From positions 1 to 64,000 of the forward strand of contig CAJTSM010000011.1 in assembly GCA_910578935.1 (NCBI GenBank): 64,000 bases of DNA, in the 5' to 3' direction. This stretch comes from an uncultured Oscillibacter sp. GTDB lineage: Bacteria; Bacillota; Clostridia; Oscillospirales; Oscillospiraceae. Positions 47,823 through 55,714 of this stretch are shown piece by piece; positions within the stretch are counted from its first letter, which is position 1; each line of letters starts with the position of its first letter. The translations under genes and the position numbers were made by a program. The notes below the pieces were generated by a model, which worked only from the letters and a program-made list of their open reading frames with translations, did no database searches and had not been told where the DNA came from.

Positions 47823-50027
47823 TCACGCCTCCCGCTCCACTGCCAGATTGCAAAAATTTCCCGAATCCTGTTCAAAATAGAAACAGATGAAATTTTCATC
47901 TTCATAATAAATTTCCATCTGATCCGGGTATGTTTCCATCAGACGCATACAGTGCCCATAGGCCTTGGATTCCAGCGCCTCCCGGTTCTCCAGCCGTACA
48001 TATTTCTGCCAGCTGTCCGTCTCAATGACCTCCCGCTCCGCTTTCTCAGAGGAAATTTCCGACGCAATAAAATCCGGCGTCTGGCTGACCCTCCATGTGG
48101 GATGCAGCGTCTCATACTCCTCCCGGCTGGCCTCCGGATACCGCTCCTCACCCAGCCAGGAGGGCCCCTGAGCGAAATAGAGCTGGGCGTAATAAAGCGG
48201 TCGTTTCTCCACAAAGAAGAACAGATTCTCCCGCCAGAGGATATATTCTTGCTCTGTCTCTGTATGTTCCAGGAAGTCCAGCAATTCTATGTGGACTCCC
48301 TGCTCAATCATCTGATACAATTCGTCCGTAGGGGAGACAATCACAAACGTATCTCGCTCCAGATCCTCCATGATCTCTCGGGTCAGGGACACCGCCGCCG
48401 GGTAGCGAGACAACTCATAGTACAAAAATCCGTGGTAATTCCCCGTGAGGCGCACCGTGGCATAGATTCCAACCGCCGCCAGAAGGGCCGTCCGTCCCAA
48501 AAGACGCTCCCCCCACCGCTCTGTGGCCAGAAATGCCGCCACATCCAAGGGGATCAGCACCGCTGCCAGAGTCAGCACGTGCCCCACAGCACAGAAGCGG
48601 CCCTCTGTGACAATCTGCGGCAAGCCCATATAGGGCATCGCATAGGTCACAATATAGACTGCCGACATCAGAACCAAGGGGACATACCCGGCTCCCATGC
48701 CCGCCGCCCATCCGGCCTTTTGAAGCCTGCCGACTAGGCAGAGGATCAGGGAGACTGCGCTCAGCCCCAGGAGAAGGGCGCCCCTGCCCGCTCCATAGAG
48801 CCTTTCATAACCGTTTCGATAGATGCCGCCCTGACGATTTGCCTCCCGTACCCCCTCTTCTTCCCGACCGTTTTCCGTTTCGCTTTTCTCCATGGATTCC
48901 AGAAGCGCCTGCTTTTCTCTGGCGGATTCTCCGCTCAGGGTGCCCAGCGCCCAGTTGATGGAGGGCTCGAAGGGCGTTCCGCCAGCCAAAGCCCACGCCA
49001 TGGGCGTCACTGCGACGAGAAGCGCACAGAGCGCCGCCGCCGCAAGGGGCAAAAGGTGTCGGAGAACCCTGCGGAGGGCACACAGCGCCGCAGGCAGACA
49101 CACAAGAACCGCCATGATGGACGCAAAATAGTGGATGCTCAGCACTGCTGTCACGGTCAGTGTGAATACAAGCAGATTTTCGTTTTTCCAGCATGGCCAG
49201 ACAGTGCCATCTTCCGGTTTTTCCCGAATTTCCTTGAGGTATCGTATAAAAAACAGGACACACAAAAACACATAGGGCAAACCGAATTCCATGGGCAACG
49301 TCCATTGCAGCCTAGACATGGACGTAATCATATCCGCCCCTCGCACGTCCAGAGTCAGAAACAGAAGAAGCGCCAAAACCGATGTATAGCGCCAGCGGAA
49401 CATCTCCCGCAACAGGCAGCCGGCAGAGGCCAGGAACACCAGCACATGGAGGCACTGGAGAAACCGCAGGCAACTGAAAACAGAAATTCCAAACAGCGCC
49501 CGCATACAGTAGACAAAGCAGTGCATCGCCTCCGGGTAGACGCCGCTCTTGTAAATTTCCCCTTGCATGAGTCCATAGATCCACGAGTGGTGCGTATACA
49601 AGTCTCCGTACCCATAGCAGGAGACTTGAAAGGCACCGTAGGTAAAATACACCGCCCCGAATAGCAGCACAATGCCCCACAGCCCCCGGTACACGGTGTT
49701 CGCCCCCTGCGAAGAGCCGGGGACTGGAAAGACCAACGGCAGCTCCCATGTGCAAGTCCGCACCAGGCGGACGGCAGACACGAGGAATATCCCCGCCAGG
49801 ATCAACGCCGTCAGCGGCATACGCAAGGCATGAAAAAGCCCCAACCCCATCACCAGTCCGTTGAGGCACACTGGAACCACCGTAACGCAGAATCCGAAGC
49901 GGTACACCGGCGGTTTGCGACTAAGGTGCCGGTAAAATACAACAGAGGGCCACACCCACATCAAAAAGACATATCCGAAAAGAACCTTTCCATATTCGAT
50001 CATCTCATAGCGGATATCCACGGTCAT
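47823..50027 (-). CDS. Large polytopic membrane protein of the polysaccharide locus
   Basis: A 734-residue protein with roughly 12 hydrophobic segments in the first 520 residues, a long charged loop near residues 370-410, and a hydrophilic C-terminal domain of about 210 residues. The architecture resembles GT-C-type glycosyltransferases or oligosaccharide flippases/polymerases, but no signature is clear. WIYGLMQGEIYKSGVYPEAM lies in an early loop, where GT-C enzymes hold acidic catalytic residues. It sits 15 bases after pelG. A lipid-sugar-dependent transferase acting on the Pel-type polymer is a reasonable guess. Confidence 0.7.
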   Translation of the reverse strand: MTVDIRYEMIEYGKVLFGYVFLMWVWPSVVFYRHLSRKPPVYRFGFCVTVVPVCLNGLVMGLGLFHALRMPLTALILAGIFLVSAVRLVRTCTWELPLVFPVPGSSQGANTVYRGLWGIVLLFGAVYFTYGAFQVSCYGYGDLYTHHSWIYGLMQGEIYKSGVYPEAMHCFVYCMRALFGISVFSCLRFLQCLHVLVFLASAGCLLREMFRWRYTSVLALLLFLTLDVRGADMITSMSRLQWTLPMEFGLPYVFLCVLFFIRYLKEIREKPEDGTVWPCWKNENLLVFTLTVTAVLSIHYFASIMAVLVCLPAALCALRRVLRHLLPLAAAALCALLVAVTPMAWALAGGTPFEPSINWALGTLSGESAREKQALLESMEKSETENGREEEGVREANRQGGIYRNGYERLYGAGRGALLLGLSAVSLILCLVGRLQKAGWAAGMGAGYVPLVLMSAVYIVTYAMPYMGLPQIVTEGRFCAVGHVLTLAAVLIPLDVAAFLATERWGERLLGRTALLAAVGIYATVRLTGNYHGFLYYELSRYPAAVSLTREIMEDLERDTFVIVSPTDELYQMIEQGVHIELLDFLEHTETEQEYILWRENLFFFVEKRPLYYAQLYFAQGPSWLGEERYPEASREEYETLHPTWRVSQTPDFIASEISSEKAEREVIETDSWQKYVRLENREALESKAYGHCMRLMETYPDQMEIYYEDENFICFYFEQDSGNFCNLAVEREA

Positions 50028-50042
50028 GGGGCCCTCTCCTCT

Positions 50043-51503
50043 CTACTCGGACACGGTCCTGTTTTCCCGGTCGTAAACCCTGCTGTCCGGCATTTCCCGC
50101 TTCTCATGCCGCAGCAAGGTGCCCTCGCAGAAGACGTGCGTGTTGAGGTTCCGTTCAATCCACCGCAGCCGAATATAGGCCAGCGTCCAACCGGCAAACG
50201 CCCCCAGTACAAGACCCAGACCATACCAGATCTCAGGCAGCCTCATGGAGAGGATGCTGCCCAGAAATGTTATGGCGCAAAATCCAGCAGTAGCGAGAAT
50301 CGCACCGATAAAATCGTTAAAATAGTACAGAAAATGAATGGCGGCGTACATGATAAACAGGATAAAGAATCCTGCGGCCAGACACGGATAGATCCGCATG
50401 ATACCGCCCGCAAAGCCCATCTGGGGCAGAATCACGACATACAGCAGATATAAGGTCACCGTTATGATAAACTGGAGACGCACCAGATTGATTAGCTCCT
50501 CGGATAACTGCCGGAACATGCGGGATGCGGCAGTGTCAATATCTCCCCGCTTTCCGCCGATAACCATCTCCGAATAGGTCTTATATTTCCTGTTAAAGTT
50601 CATCTCCACACTGGAGATAAAAATAATCAGGGTGGAAATGCTCGTAAATATGGCAATATAGGTCGCCACATCATAGTTCGGGTTGCAGAGAAAACTCTTT
50701 GCCACAACTCTCCCGGTTTCGTGGCTCCAAAATACGAAGTTGTGGATATACAGCCCCAGAATGTAAAAAAAGTTCGAGACCATCAGCATCCACCATTTCC
50801 GGCAGTAGGTGAACACCAGCCGGTACTGTCCGCTGTTTTCCGGGAAATAGCTTTTCAGGGCCGTGTACTCCAAAACGCCAATCAACAAAGACCCTGCCGC
50901 CAGTGCAGCCAGCAGGCTGTAGGTAACCTCCACCCCCAGCCCAAACCGCAGGAGCAGGGCAAGGAAGAAAGCCGCAGCCATCCCGATCAGGAAAAACAGG
51001 GAAATTTTCTCAAAGTCCTTGCAGATAGAGAGGTAAATCATGGAGTACAGCACGAAAATCATTGCCGTATAGCCGCAGTAACCGAGAAACACAAAACCGG
51101 CCTCCACGCCACCCACAAAATGCACCCACAGGGAAAACGCCGCTCCGGGGACGCAACCAAAGACCAGCGTCATCAAAAGCCCAATCTGGTAGCAGGGCAT
51201 CACGTCCCCATACCGCTCTTCAAAGATGGCATCCTGTACAAAGCGGGAGAGAACCGGACTGAACAGCAGGTGAACCGCCAGCAGAGAAAAGATGAATATG
51301 TATAAAAGCATACTGGAAAACAGATCCCTCGTTAGATAGCTCTCGTTGGCAAATCCCAGCACTTTTTCCATCGCCCAAACCGATACCACTATGAACAGTA
51401 TAGGCGCTACGGTGATAATAACACTGTAACCGATTCCAAAAACACTTGCCGTAATGGATTTCTTTTCATAGATGCGTTTTAGTTTGACACCAACTCCCGC
51501 CAT
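50043..51503 (-). CDS. pelG: PelG, Pel polysaccharide transport membrane protein
   Basis: A 486-residue membrane protein of the PelG family (MATE/flippase-like). It begins MAGVGVKLKRIYEKKSITAS, close to the canonical PelG N-terminus, and has about 12 helices. Conserved stretches include FVQDAIFEERYGDVMPCYQI and FLCNPNYDVATYIAIFTSIS followed by VEMNFNRKYKTY, all typical of PelG. PelG exports the polymer made by PelF across the inner membrane. It overlaps pelF by 25 bases, and the ATG follows AAGGAGGGAGAACAG. Confidence 0.93.
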   Translation of the reverse strand: MAGVGVKLKRIYEKKSITASVFGIGYSVIITVAPILFIVVSVWAMEKVLGFANESYLTRDLFSSMLLYIFIFSLLAVHLLFSPVLSRFVQDAIFEERYGDVMPCYQIGLLMTLVFGCVPGAAFSLWVHFVGGVEAGFVFLGYCGYTAMIFVLYSMIYLSICKDFEKISLFFLIGMAAAFFLALLLRFGLGVEVTYSLLAALAAGSLLIGVLEYTALKSYFPENSGQYRLVFTYCRKWWMLMVSNFFYILGLYIHNFVFWSHETGRVVAKSFLCNPNYDVATYIAIFTSISTLIIFISSVEMNFNRKYKTYSEMVIGGKRGDIDTAASRMFRQLSEELINLVRLQFIITVTLYLLYVVILPQMGFAGGIMRIYPCLAAGFFILFIMYAAIHFLYYFNDFIGAILATAGFCAITFLGSILSMRLPEIWYGLGLVLGAFAGWTLAYIRLRWIERNLNTHVFCEGTLLRHEKREMPDSRVYDRENRTVSE

Positions 51504-52939
51504 TTCTGTTCTCCCTCCTTTTCTTTCTGATTTTCGCTCGCCTGTGCTTCGTACAGCGTCCGGTAGGACTCATACATGGTTTCCGCCCGGTATAGGGCGG
51601 CGGCTCTCCGCCGGCCGTTTTCTCCCATCCTGGTCCGCTCAGACTGGTTATACGCCAGCCGTAGCAACGCCGAGGAAATCCCGGCCACATCCATGACGGG
51701 AACCACAATTCCCGCCTCTCCAAAGCCGTCGGACTCCCCCAAAATCAACCCTCTGCAATCTCCAACATCCGTTGCCACCACAGGCTTGCCGGATGCGAAG
51801 CTCTCCATGACGGCCAGCGGCTGTCCCTCGCTAATGCTCGTCAGAAGCACCATGTCCATTTTTCCGTAATACTCCCGCACATCGACTTTTCCGGTAAACT
51901 CGATATCGGAGACATTCATGACCCGGATTAGATCAAAGCACTCTTTTGCGTAGTCCTCCTCCTCATCCCAGGGACCCATGATGTACAGGCGCAGGAAAGG
52001 GGCCCGCTCCTTGGCAAAGTGGAACGCCTGGATCATGGTCATAATATCCTTGACTGGCGCTATGCGTACAACTGCGCCAACATTGATCCATTTGGCATCC
52101 TCCCTGCTTTTTCCCGGAAGGTTTTCAAACTGGTTTACCTCGATCCCGTTCGGGATCACCCTCGTCTTCTCCGCTGGACAGCCCTCCTCTATCTGGAGTT
52201 CCTTGGCGTGGTTGAACAGGCTTATCACTGTGTCCGCCCTCTCATAGGCCAAGATAGACATCTTTCGAAACTGCTCAATCCATATGTTTTTAAAAATACC
52301 CCGCACCCATTTGGCCTTAATCAGCTCCTCTTCCCGCTCTCTCGTGTAGATTCCGTGTTCGGAAACCAGCATCCTGCCGCCATGGAGATACTTTCCCAGG
52401 CTGCCCAGCACGCCTGCGTAACCGGTGCAGACGCAGTGGTATATATCCGCCCGGGGAACCTTCATCCGGAGCGTTAAAAACAGGGGCAGATAGATTGAAC
52501 GCATCATCCACAGGAAATCGGTAAACACTAGCTGATTGTAGTAGATCTGGTAGTACTCTGTGATGATCCTCAAAAAATCGGGACCCATCAGAATGTCGTT
52601 CACAGAGGCGGCCTCCCTCTGGAAGAGGTGGAAAATGGCGTCCCAGTCCACCTCCTGGTTCAACACCAGGCTGCGCAGCGCCTGATACTCATGCGCCTTT
52701 AGCTTAACTTTTCCCTGGGTTTTGTTCCTCCACTTCGCATCATTTAAGTAAACCTCGTGAATCTCCCGCACGTTTTCGGGAATCTCATACTGAAACTTCC
52801 CCCGCTGAGACCGCTCCGCCAAAACGCTGACGATGATAAACTCGTGCTCTGAAAAAGACCGAATCAGATTATGTGTCCAAGTGGCCACGCCTCCCACCAC
52901 GTAGGGGTAACTGCCCTCCGCAACTATGCAGATTTTCAT
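51479..52939 (-). CDS. pelF: PelF, GT4 glycosyltransferase for Pel polymer synthesis
   Basis: A 486-residue cytosolic GT-B glycosyltransferase. MKICIVAEGSYPYVVGGVAT is the hallmark N-terminus of PelF (DUF3492 region). The C-terminal half has INVGAVVRIAPVKDIMTMIQ, FTGKVDVREYYGKMDMVLLT and SEGQPLAVMESFASGKPVVA, the donor-binding part. PelF polymerises UDP-HexNAc into the Pel chain in characterised systems. The start at 52939 is chosen because it begins the conserved strand; 17 codons upstream are open but not conserved. It lies between the DUF2194 and pelG genes. Confidence 0.93.
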   Translation of the reverse strand: MKICIVAEGSYPYVVGGVATWTHNLIRSFSEHEFIIVSVLAERSQRGKFQYEIPENVREIHEVYLNDAKWRNKTQGKVKLKAHEYQALRSLVLNQEVDWDAIFHLFQREAASVNDILMGPDFLRIITEYYQIYYNQLVFTDFLWMMRSIYLPLFLTLRMKVPRADIYHCVCTGYAGVLGSLGKYLHGGRMLVSEHGIYTREREEELIKAKWVRGIFKNIWIEQFRKMSILAYERADTVISLFNHAKELQIEEGCPAEKTRVIPNGIEVNQFENLPGKSREDAKWINVGAVVRIAPVKDIMTMIQAFHFAKERAPFLRLYIMGPWDEEEDYAKECFDLIRVMNVSDIEFTGKVDVREYYGKMDMVLLTSISEGQPLAVMESFASGKPVVATDVGDCRGLILGESDGFGEAGIVVPVMDVAGISSALLRLAYNQSERTRMGENGRRRAAALYRAETMYESYRTLYEAQASENQKEKEGEQKWRELVSN

Positions 52940-52980
52940 TCTGTCACTTCCTTTTCCATTGCTGCCGCAAAATCCGTCTG

Positions 52981-54795
52981 TTATCTCCACGTACTGTTAT
53001 GTAGTGTAATCATCACGTTTTTCCCGGCAGTTTCGATGAGATACGAGCCGTCTTCCAGCCGGGTCCACTGGCCGCCCTCTACGGATTGGATTCCCTTTCC
53101 CTCGCTTCTTAACACAAACCACGCTGGCGTCTCCGAATTATTAAGTTCCAGATAAACCGTGTTGCCCTCTATCCGTTTGGTGTAATCCAGCGCAAGGAAA
53201 CTGCGGATTCTCTCATCGCTCTCGGATACCGTGGTTCCCGCAAAGTTCTCATAACTGCGAAAGTAATTCTGCAGGTTCCAGCCCAGGCTTGCGCTCATTT
53301 CCTTCAGTCTGTCGCTTCCCTCCGGATAAGCAATTTTTTCCATATCCACCATTACGCTGGTATAGCCCAGCGCCGTCTCCATACACTTCGTCAGAAAATC
53401 CTGGCTGTACGTATAATTGACTCCATCGGTAAGCAGCGCCTGCCTGGTCAGATATTCATTCAAATACCCAAAGACCTCCAGCTCCCCGTTATACCGGGAG
53501 ACCACCGTCCGAACCGGCTTCAGAATATCGTTTTGCAAAGTCTCTTCCAGGTTTTCTCCCTCTGTGCTGTAAAAAGAGGTAAACTGGTAATCCGGCAGAG
53601 TTCCCTCCATAAACCACTGGTCCTCCAGCAGTTTCTGTTCCAGAGGCGTACCGCAGATGCGGCCATCGGACAGCCCCACCTCCGCACGCTCCTCATTCAG
53701 ATGCTTCATGTAGTACAAAAGCTGATTTTGCTCCGGCAGGTTCTCATCCTTGTAGTCAAACTGCGGCGCCAGCATACAGGTCAGGCCCAGCGTGTTCTGC
53801 CGATATGCCGCAATGAATACGGGCCACACGCTGTCCCGTAACAGCCGTTCAAGATCCTGTCCGTAAATTGCCTGGATCTCCTCGCTGTTCTCCGGCGCCA
53901 GTCCCGGATAATTGACGGCTACCAGATTTTGGGCATTGACTACGGGATAGATCTCACACTCTTTTCCATCGGCCCACATGGCAGACAGCAGCCCCAGCCC
54001 ATGCGCCTCCTCCATGTAATCTCCGTTTACCGCATAGATGTTGGCCTCTTTTACCGGAGACCGCCAGATCACAGGGGGCATCTCCTGGAGCTCAAGGGAC
54101 TCATCCTCCAGAATTCCCCGCATATAAATCTCGGTATCCTCTGAGAGTATATACCAGGGAAACGTCAGATCCATGTCCTGACGCTGTCTGTTCTCCTCCG
54201 GGTCTACACTTCGGTACTCCGCTCCGCCGCCCAGCAAAAATCCCTCCTCCAGGCGAAGGCCCTCCACGGAGACCTCCTCTGAGCGCACCCGAGAGATTCC
54301 CAGGAGGCTGCGCAGTCCCGCATTTCCCTTAATCGCACTGGACTCCGGAAGGCCGCAGAATACCAAGGTGTCATCCGCAGCGGCGTTCTCCTCCAGAATC
54401 TTCCAATTTTTCCCGTCTTTCCAGTCAATGTCCTCAGAATGGACGCTCACAATCTTTCCCGGATATGCGGCCAACTTGCGCACGCACGCCTGATACTCCT
54501 CCATCGTCCCGCAGCTTACAAAATTCTGCTTTGTGTAGACCGCCCACTGCTGCGTAACCTGAAAGGCCCGTGCGCTCTCGCTTCCAATATACACCACCAC
54601 TCCACGGTTCTCTTCCGCCGCTGTGGTATTCAGCGCATAGGCGCTGGATTCACTGGGCAGCTCCTCCCAACTTCGGACAAAACTGTTTTCCTCATAGTGG
54701 TTCCACTGCTCCAGCATCACATTTGTCATCTGAAACATTAGCAGCACAACGCCCATCACTATGGTAATTGAAAAATAATTCCATCGTGATATCAT
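52981..54795 (-). CDS. DUF2194 protein in the PelA position
   Basis: A 604-residue protein with a single N-terminal membrane helix (FSITIVMGVVLLMFQMTNVM) and a large extracytoplasmic part. It matches DUF2194, a family linked to PelA-type deacetylase proteins. In Gram-positive pel operons a PelA-related protein stands at this site (pelD-E-A-F-G). The region GYTSVMVDMEKIAYPEGSDR near 490 may correspond to the deacetylase-like barrel, but no classical NodB TFDDG motif is seen. It probably modifies the polymer outside the cell. It overlaps pelE by four bases. Confidence 0.78.
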   Translation of the reverse strand: MISRWNYFSITIVMGVVLLMFQMTNVMLEQWNHYEENSFVRSWEELPSESSAYALNTTAAEENRGVVVYIGSESARAFQVTQQWAVYTKQNFVSCGTMEEYQACVRKLAAYPGKIVSVHSEDIDWKDGKNWKILEENAAADDTLVFCGLPESSAIKGNAGLRSLLGISRVRSEEVSVEGLRLEEGFLLGGGAEYRSVDPEENRQRQDMDLTFPWYILSEDTEIYMRGILEDESLELQEMPPVIWRSPVKEANIYAVNGDYMEEAHGLGLLSAMWADGKECEIYPVVNAQNLVAVNYPGLAPENSEEIQAIYGQDLERLLRDSVWPVFIAAYRQNTLGLTCMLAPQFDYKDENLPEQNQLLYYMKHLNEERAEVGLSDGRICGTPLEQKLLEDQWFMEGTLPDYQFTSFYSTEGENLEETLQNDILKPVRTVVSRYNGELEVFGYLNEYLTRQALLTDGVNYTYSQDFLTKCMETALGYTSVMVDMEKIAYPEGSDRLKEMSASLGWNLQNYFRSYENFAGTTVSESDERIRSFLALDYTKRIEGNTVYLELNNSETPAWFVLRSEGKGIQSVEGGQWTRLEDGSYLIETAGKNVMITLHNSTWR

Positions 54796-55712
54796 GACAC
54801 CCTCCCATGGCTGAAGACCCGGATGATCTCCAGCGTCTCACTGTTGATCCTGATCTTCGATTTCTTCAATTCATCCATAGTCTTGAAAAATGCCTCCCGC
54901 TGCCGCAGTGTGAACTGCAATTTCAACCTGCAGGTATAGGCAGGCAGCTGCTCCGGGTACTGCTCCGTCAGCCTGCCGCACCACTTCCCGCACAAGTCCG
55001 TATCCCCGACCTCCAGCAGCCGCAGACAAATGCTCTCATACTGTTCAGGCGTGAGCCTGGAGGCATTCTTCTGGTAGAGCTTCTCTGCGGCGTGTTCCAT
55101 AAGATGGACAAAGCGATTCTGCTCCAGATCCGAAAAAACCTGTTGATGCAAAACCTTATCCATATAGTTCAGCAGCGCCTCTTCCGCCCCGGTTTCCTCC
55201 GGTGCCTCTTCCTCCAGCTCCCCTAGCATCTTGCTGACGGTGATGCGGAACTCGTTCAAAACGCTGCTCAAAGCGGAGGCGGCGTAGTGCACAGTTTCGG
55301 AGTCTTTCGCATGAAGCGCCAGGGAGATTGCCGCCAGAGACTCGCTGGTGTCCCCCTTGATCACATTCATCATCGCCAGCCGCTGATTTTTGCTGTCGTC
55401 CACCAGAACGGCTTCCTCTAGCGGAAGGATATTCCTCTCCCGGTTCTCATCCGCCTTTAGCTGCGTCTTCACTCGTTCTTTGCCGAAAACCACATCTCTG
55501 AGATCAATTTCCATCCCCGAGGTCGCCTTATAGAGCAGCCAGGACAGGAAATAAAACACTGCGCCGCCAGCCGGACAAAGCATCATGATCCAAAATCTTA
55601 CCCAGTACTGCTCCGTCCCCCTCATCCTGTTCCAGATCAGACAGCATACGGATACCAGAACATTGAGTGCCAGCACGATCAAGACAGCAAGTTCCCCTCT
55701 CGTCAATTCCAT
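54792..55712 (-). CDS. pelE: PelE-like membrane protein
   Basis: A 306-residue protein with two N-terminal membrane helices (LAVLIVLALNVLVSVCCLIW and IMMLCPAGGAVFYFLSWLLY) followed by a helical, TPR-like cytoplasmic domain (LAAISLALHAKDSETVHYAA). This is the PelE organisation; in Pseudomonas PelD and PelE form the inner-membrane scaffold with PelF and PelG. LEEAVLVDDSKNQRLAMMNV is also seen in Gram-positive PelE-like proteins. It lies two bases after pelD and overlaps the DUF2194 gene by ATGA. Confidence 0.82.
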   Translation of the reverse strand: MELTRGELAVLIVLALNVLVSVCCLIWNRMRGTEQYWVRFWIMMLCPAGGAVFYFLSWLLYKATSGMEIDLRDVVFGKERVKTQLKADENRERNILPLEEAVLVDDSKNQRLAMMNVIKGDTSESLAAISLALHAKDSETVHYAASALSSVLNEFRITVSKMLGELEEEAPEETGAEEALLNYMDKVLHQQVFSDLEQNRFVHLMEHAAEKLYQKNASRLTPEQYESICLRLLEVGDTDLCGKWCGRLTEQYPEQLPAYTCRLKLQFTLRQREAFFKTMDELKKSKIRINSETLEIIRVFSHGRVS

Positions 55713-55714
55713 AA